Of a stretch of DNA of 8,684 nt, positions 1 through 8,434 are shown piece after piece. Position 1 is the stretch's first letter. Every line of letters begins with the position of its first letter. The position numbers and the translations under genes are program-made. This stretch comes from Clostridia bacterium. GTDB taxonomy: Bacteria > Bacillota > Clostridia > Oscillospirales > Butyricicoccaceae. The DNA is taken from contig JAFQKM010000282.1 of NCBI GenBank assembly GCA_017396925.1, positions 1 to 8,684 on the forward strand. Reading direction: 5' to 3'. The notes under the pieces were generated by a model, which saw only the letters and a list, made by a program, of their open reading frames with translations, did not search any database and was not told the origin of the DNA.

Positions 1-1220
<1,220 letters not shown>

Positions 1221-1226
1221 TCAGAA

Positions 1227-4200
1227 TTACAGTTCAGGGTAGGCTTCGTCGCCGTAGCCTTCGTCTTCATAAGCGGATTCGCCGCCCATGATATCTTCGA
1301 TGGCCTCACCCTTCTCATCCTGGATGCCGAAGCCGGCGCTCAGCAGCTCGCTGTCGGAGGCGACATTGTTTTCGTCGGCCTTGGCAACGCGCTCGTAGCT
1401 CTCTTCATCGTCATCATCATCGATGAGTGTGATCTCCTCGTTGTTCTTATCGAGGACGCGGATATCGAGACCCAGCGACTGGAGTTCCTTAACAAGAACC
1501 TTGAAGGACTCGGGAACGCCGGGAGTGGGAACGTTGTGACCCTTGACGATGGCTTCGTAGGTCTTTACACGACCGACGATATCGTCAGACTTAACGGTCA
1601 GGATCTCCTGGAGGGTGTAGGCTGCGCCGTAAGCTTCCAGGGCCCAAACTTCCATCTCACCGAAGCGCTGACCGCCGAACTGTGCCTTACCGCCCAGAGG
1701 CTGCTGTGTGACCAGCGAGTAGGGACCGGTGGAACGGGCATGCATCTTATCGTCGACCAGGTGATGGAGCTTGAGGTAGTACATGTAACCAACGGTTACG
1801 GGGTTATCGAAGGGCTGACCGGTACGGCCGTCATACAGAACGGTCTTGCCGTCGGGGCTCAGGCCGGCCTCTTCCAGCAGAGCGCGGATGTCGCTCTCCT
1901 TGGCGCCGTCGAAGACGGGGGTTGCGATGTGCAGACCCAGCGCCTGAGCAGCACGGGCCAGATGGACCTCGAGGACCTGACCGATGTTCATTCGCGAAGG
2001 AACGCCCAGGGGGTTCAGGACGATATCGAGGGGACGGCCATCGGGCAGGAAGGGCATGTCTTCCTGAGGCAGGATGCGGGATACGACACCCTTGTTACCG
2101 TGACGGCCGGCCATCTTGTCGCCGACGCCGATCTTTCTCTTCTGCGCCAGGTAGCAGCGGACGACCATGTTGACGCCGGGGCTCAGCTCGTCGCCGTTGG
2201 CTCTTGTGAAGACCTTGACGTCAACGACGGTGCCCCATGTGCCGTGGGGAACGCGGAGGGAGGTATCACGAACCTCGCGTGCCTTCTCACCAAAGATGGC
2301 GCGCAGCAGGCGCTCCTCGGCGGTCAGCTCGGTCTCGCCCTTGGGTGTGACCTTACCGACCAGGATATCACCGCTGCGGACTTCGGCGCCGATGCGGATG
2401 ATGCCGCGCTCGTCGAGGTCCTTCAGGGCCTCTTCGCCGACGTTGGGGATATCTCTTGTAATATCTTCGGGTCCCAGCTTGGTATCGCGGGACTCGGTTT
2501 CGAACTCTTCAATGTGGATCGATGTGTAAACATCTTCCTTAACCAGGCGCTCGTTCAGCAGAACGGCGTCCTCGTAGTTGTAGCCTTCCCAGTTCATGAA
2601 GCCGATCAGGGCGTTCTTACCGAGGGAGATCTCACCCATGGAGGTGGAGGGACCGTCGGCAATAACATCGTCCTTCTCAACGCGCTCGCCAACGCTGACG
2701 ATGGGGCGCTCGTTGATGCAGGTACCCTGGTTGGAACGCAGGAACTTGAGCAGCTTGTGGGTCTTGGTGCCCAGTGTGTCGTACTTGATGGTGATCTCGT
2801 CGGCCGATACGCTGGTGACAACGCCGCCCTCGAGGGCCAGAGGAACTGTGCCCGAGTCGACGGCTGCCTTATACTCCATACCGGTTGCAACGAAGGGAGC
2901 CTCTGTCTTCAGCAGAGGAACGGCCTGACGCTGCATGTTCGCACCCATCAGAGCACGGTTGGCGTCGTCGTTCTCCAGGAAGGGGATGAAGGCGGTGGCG
3001 ACCGAGACCATCATCTTGGGCGAGACGTCCATCAGATCGATCTGGTTTCTGTCGACCTCGATGATTTCCTCACGACGGCGGCAGGTAACACGCTCGGCCT
3101 TGATGCAGTGGTTCTCGTCCAGAGGCTCGTTGGCCTGTGCGACGGTGTACTCGTCCTCGATGTCGGCGGTCATGTAACGGACCTCATCGGTGACGCGGCC
3201 GGTCTCCTTATCGACGACGCGATAGGGGGCCTCCAGGAAGCCGTAGTCATTGACGCGGGCGTAGGTGGCCAGGTAGGAGATCAGACCGATGTTGGGACCT
3301 TCAGGGGTCTCGATGGGGCACAGACGGCCGTAGTGGCTGTAGTGTACGTCTCGAACCTCGAAGTTGGCGCGGTCTCTCGACAGACCGCCGGGGCCCAGGG
3401 CCGACAGACGACGCTTATGGGTCAGCTCGGCCAGGGGGTTATTCTGGTCCATGAACTGGCTGAGGGGCGAGGAGCCGAAGAACTCCTTGACCGCAGCGGT
3501 TACAGGACGGATGTTAACGAGGGACTGGGGGGTGACGATGTCCAGATCCTGGATGGTCATACGCTCGCGGATGACGCGCTCCATACGGCTGAAGCCGATG
3601 CGGAACTGGTTCTGCAGCAGCTCGCCGACGCTTCTCAGACGGCGGTTGCCCAGATGGTCGATATCGTCAAAGTTGCCGATACCGTAACCCAGGCACAGCA
3701 GATAGTTGATGGAGGCCAGGATATCGTCGGGTGTGATGTGGTTGGGTGTCAGCTCGAGGAGGTTCTCCTTGATGGCATCCAGCAGCTCTTCGCCGCTGTA
3801 CTTTTCCATCAGGTCCTTCAGAACGCTGAAACGGACGCGCTCGAGAACGCCCAGTGCCTTCTCGTCGCAGTCGACGAAGTCGTGCAGCCAGACCATGCCG
3901 TTGCCGAAGATCTTGAACTCCTTGCCGCCTTCAACGCTGACATAAGCAACGTTGACGCCGCGCTTCTCGATCTCTGCTGCCTTCTCGCGTGTCAGCTTCT
4001 CGCCGGGCAGAGCCAGCAGTTCGCCGGTCATGGGGTCGGCGATGGGCTGTGTCAGAACCTGATTTGTCAGACGTCTGCCCATGGCCATCTTCTTGTTGAA
4101 CTTATAGCGGCCGACTGCGGACAGGTCGTAACGCTTGGGATCAAAGAAGAGGTTGTTGATCAGGGTGCGGCCGGCATCAACCGTGGGAGGCTCGCCGGGA

Positions 4201-4958
4201 CGCATCTTCTTATAGATCTCAACGAGTGCATCGTTGGTGTTCTTTACGGGGATCTTCTTGTCGCCGCTCTTGGCTTCCTTATCCTTCTCGAGGGTAGCCA
4301 GGATGTATTCGTTCTCGCCGAACAGGTCGAGGATCTCGGCCTCTGTGCCGATGCCGATGGCACGGATCAGCCAGGTTACGGGGATCTTTCTGTTCTTGTC
4401 GATACGTACATAGAAGACGTCGTTGACGTCGGTCTCATACTCCAGCCATGCGCCTCTGTAGGGGATGACGGTGCACTGCAGCGAGGGCTTCTCGGGCTTA
4501 TCGTGATTGAGGCTGTAATACATACCGGGCGAACGAACGATCTGCGAGATGATGCAGCGCTCGGCACCATTGATAATAAAGGTACCGGAGGGGGTCATCT
4601 TCTGCAGGTCACCCATATAGATCTCCTGCTCCTTGATCTCTTCGGTCTCCTTATTGCGCAGTCTGACTCTGACTTTCAGAGGTGCTGCATAGGTTGCATC
4701 TCTCTCCTTGCACTCGACGATCGAGTACTTGGGGTTTTCATCGATGGTGAAATCGAGGAATGTAAGCTCAAGATTGCCGGAATGGTCGGTGATGGCGCCG
4801 ACATCCTTGAAGACTTCCTTCAGGCCCACATCGAGGAACCATTGATAGGACTTCTTCTGAACCTCGATAAGATTGGGCATTTCCAGAATGTCATCGACTC
4901 TGGAAAAGCTTTTGCGGACTTTTCTTCCGCAGCGCATGTCCTTCATGATCAGTTTCAC
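1227..4958 (-). CDS. rpoB: RNA polymerase subunit beta
   Basis: Encodes the second catalytic subunit of RNA polymerase; the product is 1243 residues, in the range of Gram-positive beta subunits. The N-terminal block [20 protein letters not shown] spans residues 17-36. The rifampicin-binding region runs from G495: D504, H514 and S519 match E. coli D516, H526 and S531 and are wild-type, so no classical resistance change is visible, although P498 replaces the E. coli Q510. [13 protein letters not shown] starts at G946, with K948 and K956 matching E. coli K1065 and K1073 at the active centre. The C-terminal block with [20 protein letters not shown] lies around residues 1086-1138, and an acidic tail including five consecutive Asp covers about residues 1177-1243. 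The extent given uses a GTG start at 4956-4958. The ATG at 4944-4946 (residue 5) is at least as plausible, with GGAG 11 bases upstream. The gene is driven by the promoter at 5158-5186 and is followed by rpoC. Confidence 0.98.
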   Translation of the reverse strand: MKLIMKDMRCGRKVRKSFSRVDDILEMPNLIEVQKKSYQWFLDVGLKEVFKDVGAITDHSGNLELTFLDFTIDENPKYSIVECKERDATYAAPLKVRVRLRNKETEEIKEQEIYMGDLQKMTPSGTFIINGAERCIISQIVRSPGMYYSLNHDKPEKPSLQCTVIPYRGAWLEYETDVNDVFYVRIDKNRKIPVTWLIRAIGIGTEAEILDLFGENEYILATLEKDKEAKSGDKKIPVKNTNDALVEIYKKMRPGEPPTVDAGRTLINNLFFDPKRYDLSAVGRYKFNKKMAMGRRLTNQVLTQPIADPMTGELLALPGEKLTREKAAEIEKRGVNVAYVSVEGGKEFKIFGNGMVWLHDFVDCDEKALGVLERVRFSVLKDLMEKYSGEELLDAIKENLLELTPNHITPDDILASINYLLCLGYGIGNFDDIDHLGNRRLRSVGELLQNQFRIGFSRMERVIRERMTIQDLDIVTPQSLVNIRPVTAAVKEFFGSSPLSQFMDQNNPLAELTHKRRLSALGPGGLSRDRANFEVRDVHYSHYGRLCPIETPEGPNIGLISYLATYARVNDYGFLEAPYRVVDKETGRVTDEVRYMTADIEDEYTVAQANEPLDENHCIKAERVTCRRREEIIEVDRNQIDLMDVSPKMMVSVATAFIPFLENDDANRALMGANMQRQAVPLLKTEAPFVATGMEYKAAVDSGTVPLALEGGVVTSVSADEITIKYDTLGTKTHKLLKFLRSNQGTCINERPIVSVGERVEKDDVIADGPSTSMGEISLGKNALIGFMNWEGYNYEDAVLLNERLVKEDVYTSIHIEEFETESRDTKLGPEDITRDIPNVGEEALKDLDERGIIRIGAEVRSGDILVGKVTPKGETELTAEERLLRAIFGEKAREVRDTSLRVPHGTWGTVVDVKVFTRANGDELSPGVNMVVRCYLAQKRKIGVGDKMAGRHGNKGVVSRILPQEDMPFLPDGRPLDIVLNPLGVPSRMNIGQVLEVHLARAAQALGLHIATPVFDGAKESDIRALLEEAGLSPDGKTVLYDGRTGQPFDNPVTVGYMYYLKLHHLVDDKMHARSTGPYSLVTQQPLGGKAQFGGQRFGEMEVWALEAYGAAYTLQEILTVKSDDIVGRVKTYEAIVKGHNVPTPGVPESFKVLVKELQSLGLDIRVLDKNNEEITLIDDDDDEESYERVAKADENNVASDSELLSAGFGIQDEKGEAIEDIMGGESAYEDEGYGDEAYPEL

Positions 4959-4973
4959 TCCATTCTTCAGTTT

Positions 4974-4990
4974 GTATCAGCCTCTGATAC
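4974..4990 (-). promoter_or_regulatory. Perfect hairpin just upstream of rpoB start
   Basis: GTATCAG and CTGATAC form a seven-base-pair stem with a three-base loop. On the transcript strand the loop reads AGG, inside the string AGAGG, which resembles a ribosome binding site but is too far from the start codon to act as one. It may position or limit ribosome access to rpoB, or may be a protein-binding hairpin. Confidence 0.35.
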
Positions 4991-5080
4991 TGCCGATCTA
5001 TGTTCATTCGGACGCATTTGATACGCCCGAGCCAGTGGATGATTTTTGCATCTTCTTCAGCGATTTAACGATTTTTCCTC

Positions 5081-5109
5081 TTGAAATCCCTGCCGAGTTT
5101 TGCTATTTT
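5081..5109 (+). promoter_or_regulatory. Candidate plus-strand promoter opposing rpoB
   Basis: A -35-like TTGAAA (5081-5086) and a -10-like TATTTT (5104-5109) are 17 bases apart, and TGC directly precedes the -10 box, making an extended -10 element. Transcription would begin near the G at 5116 and run away from rpoB towards the terminator at 5221-5257. It would overlap the first 35 or so bases of the rpoB transcript in antisense. AT-rich intergenic DNA produces such matches by chance, so this is a candidate only. Confidence 0.35.
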
Positions 5110-5157
5110 AATGCTGTGGCTGTGTGCCACAACCTTCATACTCCGATGCAGTATAGT

Positions 5158-5186
5158 ATTATATCACCCTTTTGGCAACCCGTCAA
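5158..5186 (-). promoter_or_regulatory. Housekeeping promoter of rpoBC
   Basis: On the minus strand a -35 box TTGACG (5181-5186) and a perfect -10 box TATAAT (5158-5163) are separated by exactly 17 bases. This is close to the sigma-70/sigma-A consensus. Transcription should begin near 5152, giving an rpoB leader of about 190 bases. No other strong promoter is seen nearer to rpoB on this strand. A promoter this strong directly upstream fits rpoBC being an independent transcription unit here. Confidence 0.8.
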
Positions 5187-5220
5187 TGACGGAAATGCCC
5201 TATTTTTCATAAGTTTTCAT

Positions 5221-5257
5221 GCCCAAGTTGGTTATATCGCCAATTTGGGCTTTTTTT
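5221..5257 (+). terminator. Rho-independent terminator with no obvious gene
   Basis: GCCCAAGTTGG (5221-5231) pairs with CCAATTTGGGC (5240-5250) in an 11-base-pair stem with one G-T wobble and an eight-base loop. Seven T follow at once (5251-5257). The T run is on the plus strand only, so it stops rightward transcripts. It lies about 100 bases before the flavodiiron start codon and upstream of that gene's likely promoter. It may insulate that gene from readthrough, or end the small RNA proposed here. Confidence 0.8.
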
Positions 5258-5295
5258 CTGCCATTTTTACGCCCTCTCCTCCCCTGTCGTTTCCA

Positions 5296-5334
5296 TTGCA
5301 AAATCTCTTTTCTTATGCTAAACTTTATTATAAT
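5296..5334 (+). promoter_or_regulatory. Promoter region of the flavodiiron gene
   Basis: TTGCAA (5296-5301) and TAAACT (5319-5324) are 17 bases apart, and TGC precedes the -10 box as an extended -10. A perfect TATAAT also occurs at 5329-5334, but its -35 position (TCTTTT) is poor. Either start gives a leader of only about 20-30 bases before the ATG at 5360. No clear operator palindrome is seen, so nothing here indicates regulation by oxygen or nitric oxide. Confidence 0.55.
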
Positions 5335-5359
5335 AACGAAAGAAAGGAAAAGTTCCCCT

Positions 5360-6667
5360 ATGACCATCACCAAGGATATCGAATATATCGGCGTCAACGA
5401 TCACGAGATCGACCTGTTCGAGGGTCAGTATATCGTTCCCAACGGCATGGCCTATAACTCCTATTTAATTAAGGATGAAAAAACCGCCGTCATGGACTCG
5501 GTGGACGCCCGCTTCGCGCAGCAGTGGCTGCACAACCTTGAAACGGCACTGGAAGGCAAAGCGCCCGACTATCTGATCGTCCAGCACATGGAGCCCGACC
5601 ATTCCTCCAGCATCAAGATCTTCATGGATACCTACCCCACGGCCACCATCGTTTCCTCGGCCAAGGCCTTTGGCATGATGCAGAACTTCTTCGGCACAGC
5701 CTTTGAGGAGCGCCGCATGATCGTTGCAGAGGGCAGTATCCTTTCGCTGGGCAGCCATAAGCTGACCTTCGTGGCCGCCCCCATGGTCCACTGGCCCGAG
5801 GTCATGGTCACCTATGATGCCAAAGACAAGGTGCTCTTCTCGGCCGACGGCTTCGGCAAGTTCGGCGCGCTGGACGTCGAGGAAGACTGGGCCTGCGAAG
5901 CCCGACGCTATTATATCGGCATCGTCGGCAAATACGGCGCACAGGTGCAGGCTCTGCTTAAAAAGGCCGCAAACCTCGATATTGAAATCATCTGTCCCCT
6001 CCACGGTCCGATCCTGACCGAGAATCTGGGTTATTACCTCAACCTCTACGACATCTGGTCGAGTTACCGCCCCGAAGAAGAGGGCGTGCTGATCGCCTAC
6101 ACATCGGTCTACGGCCATACAAAGAAGGCCGCCGAGCTGCTGGCCGAAAAGCTGGAAGGCTGCGGCTGCCAGTCGGTTGTTCTCACCGATCTCGCCCGCA
6201 GCGATATGGCCGAAGCCGTCGAAGACGCCTTCCGCTACAGCAAGCTGGTGCTGGTCACCACTACCTATAACGGCGACATCTTCCCCTTCATGAAGGAGTT
6301 CATCCATCACCTGACCGAGCGCAATTATCAGAACCGCACGGTCGGTATGATCGAAAACGGCAGCTGGGCCCCCATGGCCGCCAAGGTCATGCGCGGTATG
6401 CTGGACAAGAGCAAGGATCTGACCTTCGTCGAGCCGGTGGTCACCATCCGTTCGGCCCTCAATGCCGAAAGCACCGCCCAGCTGGATGCCCTTGCTCAGG
6501 CACTGGCCGCCCCCTGCGACTGTGCCCCGCCCGAAGAGGCCCCCGCGCCTGCCGGCCGCTGGGTCTGCGACATCTGCGGCTATGTTTACGAGGGCGACGT
6601 CCTGCCCGAAGGCTTCACCTGCCCCCTCTGCCGCATGGGCGCCGACCATTTTAAGAAAGAAGCCTAA
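5360..6667 (+). CDS. Flavodiiron protein with C-terminal short-spaced rubredoxin
   Basis: The product (435 residues) should be a cytoplasmic A-type flavoprotein that reduces O2 to water and/or NO to N2O, protecting an anaerobe. The N-terminal metallo-beta-lactamase-like domain (about 1-235) has the full diiron ligand set: H76, E78 and D80 in HMEPDH, then H144, D163 and H215. A flavodoxin domain follows (about 240-385), with the FMN phosphate loop YTSVYGHT at 247-254. A Pro/Ala-rich linker with C386 and C388 leads to a rubredoxin with C403, C406, C421 and C424. Only 14 residues separate the two CxxC pairs, as in rubrerythrin-type rubredoxins rather than the long form of NorV. No NADH:rubredoxin reductase domain is attached, so the electron donor must be encoded elsewhere. 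The frame is open upstream to 5219 but runs through a terminator, so I start at the ATG at 5360, which has AAAGGA 11 bases before it. O2 versus NO preference cannot be read from sequence. Confidence 0.93.
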   Translation: MTITKDIEYIGVNDHEIDLFEGQYIVPNGMAYNSYLIKDEKTAVMDSVDARFAQQWLHNLETALEGKAPDYLIVQHMEPDHSSSIKIFMDTYPTATIVSSAKAFGMMQNFFGTAFEERRMIVAEGSILSLGSHKLTFVAAPMVHWPEVMVTYDAKDKVLFSADGFGKFGALDVEEDWACEARRYYIGIVGKYGAQVQALLKKAANLDIEIICPLHGPILTENLGYYLNLYDIWSSYRPEEEGVLIAYTSVYGHTKKAAELLAEKLEGCGCQSVVLTDLARSDMAEAVEDAFRYSKLVLVTTTYNGDIFPFMKEFIHHLTERNYQNRTVGMIENGSWAPMAAKVMRGMLDKSKDLTFVEPVVTIRSALNAESTAQLDALAQALAAPCDCAPPEEAPAPAGRWVCDICGYVYEGDVLPEGFTCPLCRMGADHFKKEA

Positions 6668-6694
6668 GCCCCCAGCAAAATAACACCCCTATAT

Positions 6695-6742
6695 AAAACA
6701 TAGCCCGGCAAGTTTTCCCTGCCGGGCTGCTTCTATGTTTTT
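6695..6742 (+). terminator. Terminator after the flavodiiron gene
   Basis: AGCCCGGCA (6702-6710) and TGCCGGGCT (6720-6728) form a perfect nine-base-pair stem with a nine-base loop. Flanking AAAACATA (6695-6702) and TATGTTTT (6734-6741) can extend it across a small bulge, ending in TTTTT at 6738-6742. The T run is not directly next to the GC stem, so it may be weaker than a standard terminator. It starts 27 bases after the stop codon and is the natural end of this gene's transcript. Confidence 0.65.
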
Positions 6743-6787
6743 ATAATTATGTTTTTACCTGGACATGTGCCTATTCCCGCTCGCCAC

Positions 6788-6809
6788 GGGCCGCTGTGGT
6801 CAGCGGCCC
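6788..6809. repeat. GC-rich palindrome, possible dispersed REP-like repeat
   Basis: GGGCCGCTG (6788-6796) and CAGCGGCCC (6801-6809) are a perfect nine-base inverted repeat around TGGT, sitting between the two terminators. No T run follows, so it is not itself a terminator. On the minus strand it reads GTAGGGGCCGCTG, a hairpin, then CGGCCCG. That layout resembles short intergenic palindromes beginning GTAGGGGC that I recall being common in genomes of this group. Only one copy is in the window, so its repeat nature is inference. Confidence 0.45.
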
Positions 6810-6819
6810 CTACAGATAC

Positions 6820-6854
6820 AAAAAAAATCCCCGGACATGCGCCGGGGATTTTTT
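6820..6854. terminator. Bidirectional terminator between convergent genes
   Basis: TCCCCGG (6828-6834) and CCGGGGA (6842-6848) form a GC stem around a seven-base loop, flanked by eight A (6820-6827) and six T (6849-6854). On the minus strand the A run becomes a T run after the hairpin, so it ends the hydrolase transcript 65 bases past its stop codon. On the plus strand it is a backup for the flavodiiron gene. This is the textbook arrangement for convergent genes. Confidence 0.85.
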
Positions 6855-6919
6855 ATCAACTTTGGAATTGGCCCGAAGAACCGAAGGCGCTGTGCGCCTG
6901 TTCTGAGGGTCAGATCTTT

Positions 6920-8338
6920 TTACCAGATATGGGGCTTGGCGTCGGGGGGCAGTGCGCCGGGATAGGTCTCACCATCGAGGATCTCCAGCCAGTTCTCGCG
7001 GGCCTTCTTGACCAGCTCGGGATCGGTGAGGAAATCGTAGGCGGTTGCGGCCAGAACCTTGGCGGCAAAAAGGGTACCCTTATGAGCAACGGGGCTCTTG
7101 CCCTGGGCGACGACCTGCCATGCATGGCCGGGTGTACCGGCTGCCCATGTGACGGCGCCGAACTGACCGGTGGGAACGACCCACGAGACGTCGCCAACGT
7201 CGGTCGAGCCCTTGGAGCCGCCCTGCGGATAGGTCATGAAGTCCCACAGCGGCTTGTCGAGGATCTCCTTGGCATTCTTGCCGCCGACCTTCTTGGCCAT
7301 GCCCTGCAGATTCTTACGGTCAAGGTCGGTGATGACCTCCTGGAACTTCTTTGCATATTCCATCTCTTCCTCGGTATAGCCGATGGGCAGCATAGCCTCC
7401 ATGTGCTGCTGCAGGCGCTCGGCGATGACGTCGGTAGAGATATAGTCGGAGTAGGCCGAGACCTGCTCGATATCAACCGTTGTGCCGGTGCCCAGTGCGG
7501 CGCCCTTGGCACAGTTGGAAACGCGCTCAAACAGCTCCTTGACCTGGGTGACCTTGGGTGCGCGGATGGCATAGAGGACCTGTGCCTCGCTCTGGACAAC
7601 GTTGGGTGCGGTGCCGCCGGTGTTGATGACGGCATAGTGGATGCGGGCCTCGTCGATCATATGCTCGCGCAGATAGTTGACCATAACATTCATGCACTCG
7701 ACGGCATCGAGGGCCGAGCGGCCCAGATGGGGTGCACCTGCGGCGTGGGACGACAGGCCGTGGAAGGTATAGAAAACACGGAAGTTGGCCAGCGAGCCGC
7801 TCTGGGTAACGCCATTGGTCCAGCCGGGATGCCAGGTCAGGGCGATGTCGCAGTCGTTGAAGCAGCCTTCACGAACCAGGAAGGCCTTGCCGCCGGCATT
7901 CTCTTCAGCAGGACAGCCGTAATAGCGAACGGTACCGGGCAGATTCTGCTGGACCATATAATCCTTCAGGGCAACGGCCGCTGCCATCGAGGCAGCACCC
8001 AGCAGGTTGTGGCCGCAGCCGTGACCGTCCTTACCGGGAACGATGGGCTTGAGTTCGGGGATATCGGCCTCCTGCGACAGGCCGCTCAGGGCGTCGTATT
8101 CACCCAGCAGGGCGATGACCGGCTTGCCTTCGCCATACTCGGCAACAAAGGCAGTCTCTTCACCGCCAATGCCCATGGTGACCTTAAAGCCCATTTCCTT
8201 CATATATTCACTCTCGGCTGCAGCCGACTTGAACTCCTGGAAACGGGACTCGGCATATTCCCAAACCTGATCGCTGATGCGCAGGGTCGCTTCCTTGCGG
8301 TCTTCAACCAGCTGGGCAAGATCTTTTACATAACGCAT
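6920..8338 (-). CDS. M20-family amidohydrolase, AbgB-like
   Basis: Encodes a metal-dependent amide hydrolase of peptidase family M20 (M20D type), 472 residues, close in length and motifs to AbgB, the second subunit of E. coli p-aminobenzoyl-glutamate hydrolase. It has no signal peptide, so it should act in the cytoplasm. Visible motifs in order are GEYDAL (79-84, with E80 and D82), GHGCGHN (105-111, with metal ligands C108 and H110), CPAEE (142-146) and WHPG (169-172, with H170). HLGRSALDAV lies in the central dimerisation domain, and STDVGDVSW (378-386) and GTPGHAWQ (401-408, with H405) follow. All expected catalytic and metal residues are present, so it should be active. The substrate may be a folate breakdown product, another N-acyl amino acid or a dipeptide; sequence alone does not decide. 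No AbgA partner or AbgT transporter is visible beside it. The start is supported by AGGAGG at 8347-8352, eight bases upstream, and by its own promoter. Confidence 0.93.
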   Translation of the reverse strand: MRYVKDLAQLVEDRKEATLRISDQVWEYAESRFQEFKSAAAESEYMKEMGFKVTMGIGGEETAFVAEYGEGKPVIALLGEYDALSGLSQEADIPELKPIVPGKDGHGCGHNLLGAASMAAAVALKDYMVQQNLPGTVRYYGCPAEENAGGKAFLVREGCFNDCDIALTWHPGWTNGVTQSGSLANFRVFYTFHGLSSHAAGAPHLGRSALDAVECMNVMVNYLREHMIDEARIHYAVINTGGTAPNVVQSEAQVLYAIRAPKVTQVKELFERVSNCAKGAALGTGTTVDIEQVSAYSDYISTDVIAERLQQHMEAMLPIGYTEEEMEYAKKFQEVITDLDRKNLQGMAKKVGGKNAKEILDKPLWDFMTYPQGGSKGSTDVGDVSWVVPTGQFGAVTWAAGTPGHAWQVVAQGKSPVAHKGTLFAAKVLAATAYDFLTDPELVKKARENWLEILDGETYPGALPPDAKPHIW

Positions 8339-8346
8339 AATGGTTG

Positions 8347-8354
8347 CCTCCTCT
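8347..8354 (-). promoter_or_regulatory. Strong ribosome binding site of the AbgB-like gene
   Basis: AGAGGAGG on the minus strand, with the AGGAGG core eight bases before the ATG at 8336-8338. Near-perfect match to the 16S 3' end; it settles the start codon. Confidence 0.9.
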
Positions 8355-8378
8355 TAATATAAAATCATCTCTGCCTTC

Positions 8379-8407
8379 ATTTTACACAATGCCGCAGCGC
8401 ATTGCAA
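8379..8407 (-). promoter_or_regulatory. Promoter of the AbgB-like gene with an internal inverted repeat
   Basis: On the minus strand a -35 box TTGCAA (8402-8407) and a -10 box TAAAAT (8379-8384) are 17 bases apart. Transcription should begin near 8372, a leader of about 34 bases. The spacer holds an inverted repeat, CAATGC-N6-GCATTG (8387-8404), that overlaps the -35 box. That is a natural place for a repressor dimer. The hydrolase is therefore expected to be its own transcription unit. I see no terminator after the upstream partial gene, so some readthrough is possible. Confidence 0.65.
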
Positions 8408-8434
8408 TATGCCCGTTCCTCTTTTTATCCATAT

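Larger units (their letters stand above)
4959..5152 (-). other. rpoB 5' leader with two short hairpins
   Basis: This is the untranslated stretch between the predicted rpoB start point and the rpoB start codon, long for a housekeeping gene. Two clear stem-loops are visible. One is TGTGGC / GCCACA with a five-base loop (5115-5131). The other is GTATCAG / CTGATAC with a three-base loop (4974-4990), ending 15 bases before the GTG start. The second sits where it could affect ribosome loading. The leader also contains a 24-codon basic reading frame (5065-5139), but its GGAG is only one base from its ATG, so I do not call it a gene. The stems and the promoter are seen directly. Any regulatory role is inference. 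Confidence 0.45.
5116..5257 (+). ncRNA. Candidate small RNA or terminated leader between rpoB and the flavodiiron gene
   Basis: No protein gene lies upstream of the strong plus-strand terminator at 5221-5257, so something else may be transcribed into it. Starting from the candidate promoter at 5081-5109, a transcript of about 142 bases would begin with the stem GTGGC/GCCAC (5116-5130). It would contain a second stem-loop, CCGTC-AAT-GACGG (5180-5192) closed further out by GGCA/TGCC, and would end at the terminator. It might be a free small RNA, an antisense regulator touching the rpoB 5' end, or an attenuated long leader of the flavodiiron gene. I do not recognise a known RNA family in it. Confidence 0.25.

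Noticed and set aside
5065..5139. 24-codon basic frame in the rpoB leader
   Set aside because: Its GGAG is only one base from the ATG, so efficient initiation is unlikely; kept only as an observation about the leader.
5219..5359. N-terminal extension of the flavodiiron protein
   Set aside because: The frame is open, but this stretch contains a terminator and the likely promoter. The family's conserved N terminus fits the ATG at 5360, which has a ribosome site.
5200..5397. 65-codon minus-strand frame with a hydrophobic N terminus
   Set aside because: It starts inside the flavodiiron gene, crosses the terminator hairpin and has no convincing ribosome site; probably chance.
5465..6649. 394-codon minus-strand reading frame
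   Set aside because: Register-aligned complement of the flavodiiron gene, which has all its catalytic residues; no independent start signals.
6885..6899. Small hairpin AGGCGC-TGT-GCGCCT after the hydrolase stop
   Set aside because: Short stem without a T run on either strand; the stronger bidirectional terminator lies just beyond it.
6749..8362. 537-codon plus-strand reading frame
   Set aside because: Register-aligned complement of the AbgB-like gene; it begins before and runs through the bidirectional terminator at 6820-6854.
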